Of a DNA stretch of 20,089 nucleotides, positions 1-7,451 are shown piece by piece. The notes beneath the pieces are model-generated. The model searched no databases and had not been told where the DNA came from. It saw nothing but the letters and a program-made list of their open reading frames with translations. The position numbers and the translations under genes were made by a program. The stretch's first letter is position 1; each line of letters opens with the position of its first letter. This stretch comes from a virus, in IMG/VR virus record IMGVR_UViG_3300035698_003310, positions 1-20,089 of that record, one strand, 5' to 3'.

Positions 1-110
1 AGTCTGTAGCACAATTAAAGGCCCAAAGAGAAATAGAAAAAGCTGGTGGGTTTTATTATATAGTTACTTCTGTAGAGGAAGTAGAGAAGATTATTAATCA
101 AGCGAGATGA
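1..110 (+). CDS. VRR-NUC domain nuclease, C-terminal fragment
   Basis: This is the 3' end of a gene that begins before the window. Read from base 3 it gives 35 residues and ends with TGA at 108-110. The peptide runs through QLKAQREIEKAGG, then FYYIVTSVEEVEKII. The pattern of a Q, an AGG turn, a short strand and a final 'V-x-S-x-E-E' helix is typical of the C-terminus of VRR-NUC (PD-(D/E)XK-type) nucleases, which phages often encode and which are linked to DNA replication or repair. The catalytic residues lie upstream and cannot be checked. The stop overlaps the next start (ATGA), so the two genes are translationally coupled. The family call rests on a short tail and is moderately sure. Confidence 0.6.
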   Translation, partial: SVAQLKAQREIEKAGGFYYIVTSVEEVEKIINQAR

Positions 111-1780
111 TAAATAAAGTAACAGCATTAATAGTTAGTTTTTATAGGCCAGAGTATTTGGAGAAGTGTTTGAATACTCTACGTAAGACTTATCCCGATA
201 TTAAAATAATTGTCGGTGATAACGATTGTGAGAATGATACTAAAGAAAAGCTTTGTGATAAATACGATGCTCAGTATGTAAAGTTGCCGTTCGATTGCGG
301 GATATGTGTCGGTAGGAATAAACTTATTGATTTAATTGATACTGAATATGTGTTAATTGGTGATGATGATTTTGCTTACGATAAGCGTTCTAAGATTGTT
401 GAAATGGTTGAATTTTTAGAAAGTGATAAGGCTGATAATAGTGAGTATGCACTTGTTGGTGGTCGTATTATAGAAAAAGGTAAACTTAGAAACTATCAGG
501 GCTTTATAGATTTTCAAGGTCAATCTGCTACATGGACTGCTTTACATTTGAGATCTATATGGCCAAACGGTTCTGATCCTATTAATGATATGAATAGTAT
601 AAGGGTTGCACAGTGTGATATTACATTTAATTTCTTTGTTGGCCGTGTAGATATTCTTAAAAGAATAAAGTGGGATATAAATATTAAGGTAGCGTATGAA
701 CATTCAGCTTTCTTTATTGATCTAAAACGTGCTGGTTATAAAGTTGCGTTTAGTCCTGATCCGATTGTTATACATAAGCCGGAGATTAAAATTAAAGATG
801 CTAAGCAACATATAAAGTATAGTTATTTTAGAATGAGGCAGTCTGATAAGGATTATTTTTATCAGAAGTATGATCTGCTTTATATAATAGATATGGGTGG
901 GCGTAAAGCATATAGAGATGAACAGAAGAAACAGCCGAAAGTAAATAAAGATAATAAAACTATACATGAGGTTGATTATTTAATTACAACGTTTAACCGG
1001 CCAGAGAAGTTAAGGAGATTATGTTTATCTATTGCTGAACATCAACCGAATGCAAATATTATAATCGCAGATCAAGCAAAGAACTTTGATATTGAGTATT
1101 ATAAGAGTTTATGGCGTGAAATGTTTAGAGCTGGGATACAGTTTAAGCCTAGAGCATATAGCATGAGATATGATTGTGGACTTTCGGCTTCAAGAAATTA
1201 TCTAGTTCAAAGGGCAACGGCTGAATTTGTATTAATATTAGAGGATGACTTTGTGTTTACTGAAAAAACTAAGATTGATATACTAAAGAAAGTGTTTAAT
1301 CGTAGTGAAATTGGCATTGTAGGTGGTCAGGTTAGAGAGAATGATATACCGATTAGCTTTGAGTTTCATCTTGTTAAAGGTGGTAGAACATTAAGGCAAA
1401 TATCTGATCGTAATTTGTGGGTTAGACAGGAGAAAGGTTTGAGATATAAGTTTACTGGCAGTGTTATGAATTTCTTTTTAGCTAGACGACAGTGTTTATT
1501 AGAAAATCAGTGGGATGATGAAATTAAAATAAACGGAGAGCATACTGATTTCTTTTATAGATTGAAAAAAACTGAGTGGGAGGTTAAGTTTACAGATAGC
1601 GTATCACTTATTCAAAGTAAATCAGGTAAAGATAAAGATACTGCCGAATATAAACTACTCAGAAATAGAGAGGAGTTTTACCAAATACTATTTAATAAGA
1701 TTGGGATAAATGAATATGTTTATCTCAATGGACATACTGTTTCAATACGAAACGGTAAGGTATATAGATCTAAAAATTAA
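107..1780 (+). CDS. Tandem-domain GT-A glycosyltransferase (GT2/GT12-like)
   Basis: The 557-aa protein appears to hold two related GT-A glycosyltransferase domains, about residues 5-225 and 288-505. Each has an N-terminal strand with a Y/N-R-P-E motif (SFYRPE at 11, TTFNRPE at 294). Each has a 'DCG-(I/L)-x-x-x-RN' motif (63-71, 356-363), then an acidic metal/nucleotide-sugar site (GDDDF at 85-89, LEDDFVF at 378-384). Each ends near an EH(S/T)-x-FF motif (about 198-203 and 478-483). This layout resembles GT12 beta-1,4-N-acetylgalactosaminyltransferases and GT2 relatives. No membrane segment or signal peptide is seen, so it should act in the cytoplasm. Sugar and acceptor cannot be told; phage DNA, a virion protein or a host surface glycan are possible. 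The start overlaps the upstream stop by 4 bases. Confidence 0.75.
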   Translation: MINKVTALIVSFYRPEYLEKCLNTLRKTYPDIKIIVGDNDCENDTKEKLCDKYDAQYVKLPFDCGICVGRNKLIDLIDTEYVLIGDDDFAYDKRSKIVEMVEFLESDKADNSEYALVGGRIIEKGKLRNYQGFIDFQGQSATWTALHLRSIWPNGSDPINDMNSIRVAQCDITFNFFVGRVDILKRIKWDINIKVAYEHSAFFIDLKRAGYKVAFSPDPIVIHKPEIKIKDAKQHIKYSYFRMRQSDKDYFYQKYDLLYIIDMGGRKAYRDEQKKQPKVNKDNKTIHEVDYLITTFNRPEKLRRLCLSIAEHQPNANIIIADQAKNFDIEYYKSLWREMFRAGIQFKPRAYSMRYDCGLSASRNYLVQRATAEFVLILEDDFVFTEKTKIDILKKVFNRSEIGIVGGQVRENDIPISFEFHLVKGGRTLRQISDRNLWVRQEKGLRYKFTGSVMNFFLARRQCLLENQWDDEIKINGEHTDFFYRLKKTEWEVKFTDSVSLIQSKSGKDKDTAEYKLLRNREEFYQILFNKIGINEYVYLNGHTVSIRNGKVYRSKN

Positions 1781-1791
1781 TATATAAAAAC

Positions 1792-2301
1792 ATGTTAAAA
1801 ATCGGAGACTTCACAAATGAAAATCTTACTAGCTTAACTGATCTAGCAGTTCAGATTGAGGCTGAGAAAGAAGTAATTAGCACAATGATACAAAGTGCTA
1901 AGGATGCTAATGGTCATAAACCTGTAAGCATAGAGGGTGATAAAACTCATCAAATGTTTAAGGAGAGTGATTTATGGATGAGATTAACTGGTTCACAAGG
2001 TATGGCAACAGCATCACAGGGTGCAATCGATACCTTAGAAAAGTTATATCCTGAGATATTTGAGAGATCAAGAGAAAAGGATAAATTATTTAATGAATAC
2101 AATAAGCTGGTTCATGTTGTATTTGGGCTAAGCACTCAACCTACTAATTGGGGTGAGATAGCTTTATTCTCAAAGATGGTAGTTAGACGGGAGTTATTAA
2201 ATTTAGGAGTAGTAGAGCTAAACGATATTGCAAGAGTAGATAATCAGTTAAATAATAGATTAGAAACAAAAAAAGAAGATGGAGGAGAAGAAGAAAAATA
2301 G
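1792..2301 (+). CDS. Hypothetical phage protein, 169 aa
   Basis: I do not recognise this protein. It is soluble-looking, mostly helical in composition, with no membrane segment and a strongly charged tail ending KKEDGGEEEK. It follows the glycosyltransferase after 11 bases. No Shine-Dalgarno sequence precedes the ATG, only an A-rich leader. Its 3' end overlaps the start of the small membrane-protein ORF by 23 bases, so the two are probably cotranslated. No catalytic motif is visible. Confidence 0.7.
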   Translation: MLKIGDFTNENLTSLTDLAVQIEAEKEVISTMIQSAKDANGHKPVSIEGDKTHQMFKESDLWMRLTGSQGMATASQGAIDTLEKLYPEIFERSREKDKLFNEYNKLVHVVFGLSTQPTNWGEIALFSKMVVRRELLNLGVVELNDIARVDNQLNNRLETKKEDGGEEEK

Positions 2302-2434
2302 AATACCAGATGAGGATATAGGATTTGGACCGTTGTATTTAGCATTGATGACTATCTTTGTTATGTTCGTTGCCATTATAGTAATGGGCGGAAGTATGGC
2401 GGTCGTTTTATTTTTAGTATTTAATATTTACTAG
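2279..2434 (+). CDS. Small membrane protein, 51 aa
   Basis: The ATG at 2279 lies inside the end of the previous gene in another frame, and the ORF runs to TAG at 2432-2434. The first 17 residues are charged (MEEKKKNRIPDEDIG), and the remaining ~34 are almost purely hydrophobic with a GGS break near residues 37-39. That fits one long transmembrane helix or a short two-helix hairpin with the N-terminus in the cytoplasm. Small phage membrane proteins of this shape include holin-like and superinfection-exclusion proteins, but nothing here decides between them. It fills a gap that would otherwise be empty, which supports it as a real gene. Confidence 0.6.
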   Translation: MEEKKKNRIPDEDIGFGPLYLALMTIFVMFVAIIVMGGSMAVVLFLVFNIY

Positions 2435-2437
2435 TAT

Positions 2438-2743
2438 GTGCGACAAATGTACAACAACAATAAAACCATGTCAGGCACTTACTTTAGCTGTATGAATTAT
2501 CCTGATAAATATGAAGTTATGCAATATACAGGACTCACTGACAAAAATGGAGTAGAGATTTATGAAGGAGATATAATCAAATGCCCAGTTACAGAGGATA
2601 GCGAAGGATATTTAATAATTGAAGCTGGGAGCAATAGTTATGTCATTAGACTTATTTCAATACCAGATGTTTTTCAAGAGGGATTACCCGACGATTGCCT
2701 AATAATAGGTAATATATATGAAGATAAAGATTTATTAAATTAA
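2438..2743 (+). CDS. YopX-like protein
   Basis: Residues from about 27 carry the YopX family signature: QYTGLTDKNG, VEIYEGDIIKC, then a small beta domain closed by IIGNIYEDKDLL. YopX proteins are common in phages and prophages and have no settled function. The start is uncertain. The longest form uses GTG at 2438, while every other gene here starts with ATG. In-frame ATGs exist at 2447 (MYNNNK) and 2492 (MNYPDK). A 19-codon ORF in another frame (ATG 2436, reading MCDKCTTTIKPCQ) ends with TGA overlapping the ATG at 2492, so that ATG could be the coupled start. The protein is short at the N-terminus compared with usual YopX members of about 120-140 aa. Confidence 0.75.
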   Translation: MRQMYNNNKTMSGTYFSCMNYPDKYEVMQYTGLTDKNGVEIYEGDIIKCPVTEDSEGYLIIEAGSNSYVIRLISIPDVFQEGLPDDCLIIGNIYEDKDLLN

Positions 2744-2747
2744 GTAT

Positions 2748-2894
2748 ATGATAGTTATATTTGGATTAGAGAATTATTTAGAATTTATAAATCTGTACGG
2801 TAATAATTACGATAAGTATAAACCGTATAAAGTATTTTTATTACCAATTTATATTATTAACAAACAAATACATGTATACAAGTCAAAAATTTAG
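2748..2894 (+). CDS. Hypothetical small protein, 48 aa
   Basis: An ATG five bases after the YopX-like stop, in the TATATG context seen at other starts here, opens a 48-codon ORF ending with TAG at 2892-2894. It reads MIVIFGLENYLEFINLYG and is rich in aromatic and aliphatic residues with a YKPYK centre. It overlaps the next gene by 23 bases. Without it there would be a ~130-base empty gap in otherwise packed DNA. No family is recognised and the AT-rich composition could produce it by chance, so support is moderate to low. Confidence 0.4.
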   Translation: MIVIFGLENYLEFINLYGNNYDKYKPYKVFLLPIYIINKQIHVYKSKI

Positions 2895-3213
2895 TAAATT
2901 ATTAGCAGAGAATGGCTGTAAGTTGGAGAATGGAATGGAGTTAGTAAATCATTATAAAGACAGCAAGTTTATTTGGGAACTCATGTCTACCGATAAAGAT
3001 GATGTTATAAATAAAAAATACCCAGCCTACGACATACTAAACGATATTTGCGTTAAATATGCGAAAGAGATGTTTGGGGGAGATTGTATGTTATGGAGAG
3101 CTGACAAAGTAGAGATGTTCCATACAATTTTATTACTACTCCAACAAAATAAAATACAAGAAGCAGAAGATTATATATGGGATAATTGTAAATTTAATCC
3201 TAAGAATAAATAA
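2872..3213 (+). CDS. Hypothetical phage protein, 113 aa
   Basis: This is a compact soluble protein with four scattered cysteines (residues 16, 60, 72, 106) and a helical middle (AYDILNDICVKYAKEMFG), followed by LLLLQQNKIQEAEDYIW and ending CKFNPKNK. It looks like a conserved small phage protein, but I can name no function. The ATG follows an A-rich, SD-less leader (caaacaaatac). It overlaps the preceding small ORF and is followed after four bases by the ParB-like gene. Confidence 0.7.
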   Translation: MYTSQKFSKLLAENGCKLENGMELVNHYKDSKFIWELMSTDKDDVINKKYPAYDILNDICVKYAKEMFGGDCMLWRADKVEMFHTILLLLQQNKIQEAEDYIWDNCKFNPKNK

Positions 3214-3217
3214 CTAT

Positions 3218-3799
3218 ATGGAACAACTAAATTGGACAACTGAAAAGCGTAAGGTAAATGACTTGATACCTTATGAACAAAATCCTCGTCAGATGACAGA
3301 GGTACAAGTTAAACATCTAACTGCCAGTCTAAAGAAGTTCGGACTTGTTGAAATACCGGCAATAGATATTGATAATAAGATCATAGCAGGACACCAAAGG
3401 CTAAAGATAATGCAAGTGTTAGATCGGGGTGAGGAATTAATCGATGTTAGAGTACCAAATAGAAAGCTAACAAAGGAAGAATTTGATGAGTATAATATCC
3501 GTAGTAATAAGAATACCGGTGAGTGGGATTGGGATATATTATCTGTATTTGATATTGATATGTTAAAGGATGTCGGTTTTGACGAAGATGAATTAATGGT
3601 TAATCTTGGTTTAAGTAGTGCTGATGATGTTGAGGTTGATGATGATAGGATGGTTGTGCTAGAGGTTTTACCGCCTGAGGCTCCGAATTTAAGAGAGAAA
3701 GCTGCAATACATTTTAAGGATATTGATAGTTATAGGAAAGTAAAAATTGCCATTGAAAGCGGGAAGATAACACAAGATAGTTTAATTGCAATGTTATGA
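3218..3799 (+). CDS. ParB/Srx-like N-terminal domain protein
   Basis: Residues 12-105 form a ParB/Sulfiredoxin-like domain: NDLIPYEQNPRQ near the start, IPAIDIDNKIIAGHQR with the conserved G-H-x-R-type nucleotide/phosphate loop, then a helical segment with NIRSNKNTGEWDWD. At 193 aa it lacks the HTH and dimer domains of plasmid partition ParB. Such stand-alone domains are common in phages beside DNA methyltransferases. Its C-terminal part (about 140-193) has a small alpha/beta segment, HFKDIDSYRKVKIAIESG. The gene overlaps the C5-methyltransferase by four bases (ATGA), so the two are very likely made together. Its role, DNA targeting or nuclease, is inferred only from this pairing. Confidence 0.8.
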   Translation: MEQLNWTTEKRKVNDLIPYEQNPRQMTEVQVKHLTASLKKFGLVEIPAIDIDNKIIAGHQRLKIMQVLDRGEELIDVRVPNRKLTKEEFDEYNIRSNKNTGEWDWDILSVFDIDMLKDVGFDEDELMVNLGLSSADDVEVDDDRMVVLEVLPPEAPNLREKAAIHFKDIDSYRKVKIAIESGKITQDSLIAML

Positions 3800-4692
3800 A
3801 ACTAAAATACTTTACATTGTTTACAGGTATTGGCGGTTTAGACATGGGTTTGGAAAAGCGGGGATATGATTGTGTTGGCTTTTCGGAGATTAAAGAAAGT
3901 TCAGTGAGGATCTATAACAGGCATTACCCAAAGCATAAGAATTTCGGTGATATAACTAAAATAGATATTAAGAAGATGCCAGACTTTGATATTTTAACTG
4001 GTGGGTTTCCTTGTCAATCATTTAACTTAGCTGGATTAAGAAAGGGTTTTGCGGATACAAAAGGTAAGAAAGGTCAGATGATATTTTATATATACAATAT
4101 ACTGATGGAGAAAAAACCGAAGTACGTAGTGTTAGAGAATGTAAAGGGGTTATTATTACATAATAATGGCAAGACATATCAGAGTGTTTTTAAGTTATTG
4201 ATGCATGCGGGGTATAATGTACGTGTAGTATTACTTAATTCGGCAAACTATGGATCTGCGCAAGGTAGAGAGAGAATTATATTTTTAGGTAGTAGGAAAG
4301 AATTTGATAAGTTTCAGCCGGAGAAAACGGATGATACTAAAAGGTTTAGAGATTTCAGAGATACTATAACCGAAAAGAAGATATTACCGGATGATCTAAG
4401 AGAGAAGTTTTTATCGGGAGATAGGAAAGGAGTGTTTATAGGAGGTTATGATAGGGTGAATACTTTAACAACTGGTATATCATCGAGTGGTAGGGCATCG
4501 GTAGTAATACAAGAGAGTGAAGATAAATTTAGATATTTAACTATATTAGAGGCAGAGAGATTGCAAGGGTTTCCTGATGATTGGACAAAGGGTGAGAGTA
4601 TGACGGACAGGTGGTTTGCAATAGGAAATGCAGTGAATTGTAAAGTGAGTGATTATATATTCAATAAGTATCTTGTTGATTTATGGTGGTAG
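3796..4692 (+). CDS. C5-cytosine DNA methyltransferase
   Basis: At 298 aa this is a complete Dcm-type enzyme that transfers a methyl group from S-adenosylmethionine to carbon 5 of cytosine. Visible motifs in order: motif I FTGIGGLDMG (9-18); motif IV GGFPCQSFN with catalytic Cys73; motif VI ENV (114-116); motif VIII QGRER (156-160); a short target-recognition region (about 175-245); motif IX TILEAERLQGFP (249-260); motif X AIGNAV (275-280). All key residues are present. The recognition site cannot be read from sequence. No cognate restriction enzyme is nearby, so it is an orphan phage methyltransferase, probably for evading host restriction or marking DNA. It is coupled to the ParB-like gene. 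Confidence 0.95.
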   Translation: MKLKYFTLFTGIGGLDMGLEKRGYDCVGFSEIKESSVRIYNRHYPKHKNFGDITKIDIKKMPDFDILTGGFPCQSFNLAGLRKGFADTKGKKGQMIFYIYNILMEKKPKYVVLENVKGLLLHNNGKTYQSVFKLLMHAGYNVRVVLLNSANYGSAQGRERIIFLGSRKEFDKFQPEKTDDTKRFRDFRDTITEKKILPDDLREKFLSGDRKGVFIGGYDRVNTLTTGISSSGRASVVIQESEDKFRYLTILEAERLQGFPDDWTKGESMTDRWFAIGNAVNCKVSDYIFNKYLVDLWW

Positions 4693-4695
4693 TTA

Positions 4696-4720
4696 TGACA
4701 CAGAACTAAAAATGGTGTCA
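4696..4720 (+). promoter_or_regulatory. Inverted repeat TGACAC...GTGTCA between methyltransferase and terminase
   Basis: TGACAC (4696-4701) and GTGTCA (4715-4720) are perfect 6-base complements separated by 13 bases. The repeat sits in the 57-base gap before the small terminase gene. It could be a protein-binding operator or a weak RNA hairpin. There is no T-run, so it is not a good terminator. A chance origin cannot be excluded. Confidence 0.3.
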
Positions 4721-4749
4721 ATATAAATGAACTAATTAAACATATTTTT

Positions 4750-5232
4750 ATGGCTGGCACATCCGAGGAGATAAAATATTTACCGTTGAGTATAACGAAA
4801 GAGTCAAAAAATAAGGTGGCTTATGTTCAAGCACGAATACAAGCTCAGAAACAAACATATATTGAGGGATGTGAAAAGTTAGGCACTATGACGGGAGCAA
4901 TGTTATTTGCTGGGATTAAAAGTAGGTCAACTATTAGTCTATGGCGAAATTCAGATAATGATTTTCTAGCTAGAGAGTTTAAGGCATTGAGAAATAAAAC
5001 AGAAACAGTAATCGATGTAGCTGAGAGTAAATTATTTGTGGCCATTGGATATGGCGCACCGTGGGCTGTTAAGTATGCACTTGACAGGTTATCTAAGAAA
5101 TATAAGCCAAAGGCGGAGATTGATACTAATGAAAAGCCACCGCCAAAGGCAATAGAGGTAATTGTAATAAATGATAGAGAACAACTTAAAGATATTAGTG
5201 ACTCCGGTATACCTAAAGAACCATCAGCTTAA
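4750..5232 (+). CDS. terS: Terminase small subunit
   Basis: This 160-aa protein sits directly before the large terminase and overlaps it by 62 bases, the usual place for TerS. TerS binds the packaging start site and hands DNA to TerL. Residues about 30-75 (QTYIEGCEKLGTMTGAMLF, then SRSTISLWRN) look like a helix-turn-helix DNA-binding region. The segment AESKLFVAIGYGAPWAVKYA followed by LDRLSKKYKPK is typical of TerS oligomerisation regions. The tail is acidic and proline-rich. The start follows an AT-rich SD-less leader. The call rests on position plus these patterns. Confidence 0.8.
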   Translation: MAGTSEEIKYLPLSITKESKNKVAYVQARIQAQKQTYIEGCEKLGTMTGAMLFAGIKSRSTISLWRNSDNDFLAREFKALRNKTETVIDVAESKLFVAIGYGAPWAVKYALDRLSKKYKPKAEIDTNEKPPPKAIEVIVINDREQLKDISDSGIPKEPSA

Positions 5233-6328
5233 ACAGAGGATTATTGTTAATCAAGGTGGTTCTAGGAGTTCTAAAACATATAGTATAGCGCAGTTATTTA
5301 TAATGAAATCATTTGAGGTAACTGGCAAAACCTTTACAATTTGTCGTAAGACTCTACCAGCATTGAAAGCGACTGCGATGAGGGATTTCTTTGAGATACT
5401 TAATGACATGAGTCTGCATGTTGAAAAGGACCATAATAAGACTGAAAGTTTATATAAGTTAAACGGTAATCTATTCGAGTTCCTTGCAGTAGATGAACAG
5501 CAAAAGGTACGTGGTCGTAAGCGTGATTACTTATGGATGAATGAGGCAAATGAGTTTAAGCATGAAGATTTTAAGCAGTTGTCAATGAGAACAACTACTC
5601 AGATATTCTTAGACTATAATCCATCAGATGAGTTTCATTGGATCTATGACAAGGTATTAACTAGAAAAGATTGCGTATTTATTAAATCAACATACTTAGA
5701 TAATCCATTTCTTGAATTAGAGTTAGTTAAGGAAATTGAGTCGTATAAGTTATTAGATCCAAACTACTGGAAGATATACGGACTAGGTGAACGTGGAATG
5801 AATGAGGCTGGCATATACAGTCATTTTACTTTAATTGATGATATGCCTGAGAATTTGGATGAGGAGATATACGGATTAGATTTTGGCTTTAATAATGCTA
5901 GTTCACTTGAAAGGATAGGGTTACGTGATCAGAATGTATTTACTGAGAATATTATATATAAAAAACATCTTACGAATAGTGATCTAATCGATGAGATGGA
6001 TAAGATGGGGGTATCAAAGGAAAAATTGATCTATGCTGATGCGGCTGAACCTCAGAGAATACAAGAGATTAAAGAGGCTGGTTATTGGATTGTACCGGCA
6101 GACAAATCACAGGGCAGTGTTAAGAAAGGTATCGATACAATGAAGTCTAGGGCATGGAGTATTGTAAAGACATCATTGAAAACTATTAAAGAAGCACAGT
6201 CCTATAAGTGGAAAGTTAAGGATGAGAAAATATTGGATGAACCTGTTAAGGTTAATGATCATAGTATGGATGCTATTAGATATGCAGTTCATACGCATTC
6301 TATCAAATCGTTTATCGGTGTACTATAA
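5171..6328 (+). CDS. terL: Terminase large subunit (PBSX/Terminase_3 type)
   Basis: The 385-aa protein is the ATP-driven packaging motor and nuclease. ATPase part: Walker A GGSRSSKT (29-36), Walker B ending LWMNEAN (121-127, glutamate 125), and coupling motif LDYNPSDEFHW (147-157). Nuclease part (about 233-375): acidic residues in GLDFGFNN (Asp237), IYADAAEP (Asp290) and DHSMDAIRYA (Asp367), the RNase H-like triad of viral terminases. The start at 5171 is the only in-frame ATG ahead of Walker A, which confirms a 62-base overlap with TerS. A GAGGT upstream lies 11 bases away within TerS codons and is probably incidental. Length matches the family. Confidence 0.95.
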   Translation: MIENNLKILVTPVYLKNHQLKQRIIVNQGGSRSSKTYSIAQLFIMKSFEVTGKTFTICRKTLPALKATAMRDFFEILNDMSLHVEKDHNKTESLYKLNGNLFEFLAVDEQQKVRGRKRDYLWMNEANEFKHEDFKQLSMRTTTQIFLDYNPSDEFHWIYDKVLTRKDCVFIKSTYLDNPFLELELVKEIESYKLLDPNYWKIYGLGERGMNEAGIYSHFTLIDDMPENLDEEIYGLDFGFNNASSLERIGLRDQNVFTENIIYKKHLTNSDLIDEMDKMGVSKEKLIYADAAEPQRIQEIKEAGYWIVPADKSQGSVKKGIDTMKSRAWSIVKTSLKTIKEAQSYKWKVKDEKILDEPVKVNDHSMDAIRYAVHTHSIKSFIGVL

Positions 6329-6333
6329 AACAA

Positions 6334-6537
6334 ATGACAAAAAGAAAAGGAAGTAAAACCAAAGATAATAACATGAGGTGGCTTAGTAAATATTGTCTAA
6401 AGTTTTCTGGCTATGGCCATAGAAAGCATAGGACTAGAAAGAGACCGTTGGTTGATCGTAATACTCGTAAAGATATATTAATTAAAATCGAAGATAAAGA
6501 AATTAAAAAACAAATCCATGCTGAGAAAAATAAATGA
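6334..6537 (+). CDS. Small very basic protein, 67 aa
   Basis: I do not recognise this protein. It is rich in Lys and Arg throughout (MTKRKGSKTKDNNMRWL, then GYGHRKHRTRKRP), suggesting nucleic-acid binding or a virion-associated role. It starts five bases after TerL and overlaps the next gene by 20 bases, so it belongs to the packaging operon. Confidence 0.6.
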   Translation: MTKRKGSKTKDNNMRWLSKYCLKFSGYGHRKHRTRKRPLVDRNTRKDILIKIEDKEIKKQIHAEKNK

Positions 6538-6709
6538 TATTAAACAGGTGATGCCTGAAACAAAAGAAGAAATCAAATGGTTTAGTTTGATTAGGACACT
6601 CGTCGAAGATACGGGTTATGGCAAGGTTGAATTAGAACTAACTGTTAAAGGTGGCAAGTTAGTTAGTATTAATAATATTAAACAACATAGTAGATTTAAT
6701 TTGAATTAG
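6518..6709 (+). CDS. Hypothetical small protein, 63 aa
   Basis: The N-terminal half is helical with a MPETKEEIKWF segment. The C-terminal half (YGKVELELTVKGGKLVSIN) looks like a beta-hairpin, with loose resemblance to the short DUF2292-type phage proteins. That likeness is by eye only. It overlaps the basic protein gene by 20 bases and ends one base before the HNH gene, so it is part of the same transcript. Confidence 0.6.
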   Translation: MLRKINDIKQVMPETKEEIKWFSLIRTLVEDTGYGKVELELTVKGGKLVSINNIKQHSRFNLN

Positions 6710-6710
6710 C

Positions 6711-7235
6711 ATGCATCCAATACCAACCGAAGTAAAAGAGCGAGTTAAGTTAGATCCATTTATGGGCGCTTGTATTTATGTAGTTATTGGTCGTGGCCAT
6801 GAATGTACTAAAAAGAATATACCACCAAGTCAGAAAGTGGTTGAATGGGAGCATGTGTTTAAGTATGCAGGTAAACAAATACAAGAACATTGGAATTTAA
6901 TACCAGTTTGCACTTATCATCATAGAGAGGAGGGCCTTGATAAAAGATTTAATGAATACATAGCTTTGAGGCGAGCGAATGTTAGTGATCTATTATTACG
7001 ATACCCTAGAACTAATTGGGTACAGGAATTCAAATATCTATCGGGCAAATATAAACATCTTAATATAAATATTAAACCACTAACCTATAAACTAATGTCA
7101 GAATTTAATAAGTTAAAACAACTAGGCAGGGATAAGGTTCGCAAGTTACGCAGTAAAGCTAATCAGAAAACAAGTGAGGCTAAAAGATTGAATGATGAGG
7201 CCGACCAACTAGAGACAGAGTTGGAAGAAAAATAG
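6711..7235 (+). CDS. HNH endonuclease with coiled-coil tail
   Basis: The first ~95 residues carry an HNH core: WEHVF (Glu47-His48), then NLIPVCTYHH with Asn62 and His70/His71. Cys21, Cys32, Cys67 and a histidine of the CTYHH stretch could bind a structural zinc. The end (about 130-174) is a charged heptad-like helix, KLRSKANQKTSEAKRLNDEA, probably a coiled coil. HNH proteins beside the terminase are known in HK97-like phages to work with TerL for site-specific genome cutting at cos. Its place between TerL and portal fits that role better than a homing enzyme, though homing is possible. Missing: direct evidence of a cos site. Confidence 0.75.
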   Translation: MHPIPTEVKERVKLDPFMGACIYVVIGRGHECTKKNIPPSQKVVEWEHVFKYAGKQIQEHWNLIPVCTYHHREEGLDKRFNEYIALRRANVSDLLLRYPRTNWVQEFKYLSGKYKHLNINIKPLTYKLMSEFNKLKQLGRDKVRKLRSKANQKTSEAKRLNDEADQLETELEEK

Positions 7236-7238
7236 AGT

Positions 7239-7406
7239 ATGCCAAAGCCAACTAAAGAACAAGTAGAAATAATTGATAGGGTAATAAAACTTGCCGATGA
7301 TTGTATTAGTAAGGAAAGTGTTTATGGTTGGGGAGAGTGTGATGTTATATTTCCTGAAAGTTTATTTGAAGAATTAGAGGAATTGAAAAATCGTGAGGAT
7401 TATTAG
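7239..7406 (+). CDS. Hypothetical small acidic protein, 55 aa
   Basis: An ATG four bases after the HNH stop opens a 55-codon ORF ending with TAG at 7404-7406. It reads MPKPTKEQVEIIDRVIKLA, has two cysteines in an aspartate/glycine-rich middle (CISKESVYGWGEC), and ends in an acidic helix FEELEELKNREDY. No family is recognised. Tight spacing, an ATG start and amphipathic-helix composition support it as a true gene, the last one before the long noncoding region. Confidence 0.6.
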   Translation: MPKPTKEQVEIIDRVIKLADDCISKESVYGWGECDVIFPESLFEELEELKNREDY

Positions 7407-7412
7407 TAGTCC

Positions 7413-7440
7413 TTGACGTGTTGATAAACTATTGTATACT
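7413..7440 (+). promoter_or_regulatory. Sigma70-like promoter P1
   Basis: TTGACG (7413-7418), a 16-base spacer and TATACT (7435-7440) match the -35 and -10 consensus at 5 of 6 bases each. Transcription would start near 7446-7448, just before the long hairpin at 7452. The promoter begins seven bases after the last ORF, so it opens the noncoding region. It shares the element TTGAC-K-TGTTGATA with P2. Confidence 0.7.
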
Positions 7441-7451
7441 AAAATTGCAAT

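Noticed and set aside
2754-2762. TATATTTG as a Bacteroidota-type -7 promoter box
   Set aside because: It lies inside a small ORF, has no clear TTTG partner upstream, and such strings are frequent in AT-rich DNA.
5155-5171. GAGGT as a Shine-Dalgarno for terL
   Set aside because: The spacing is 11 bases, the motif lies in TerS codons, and no consistent SD use is seen in the other genes.
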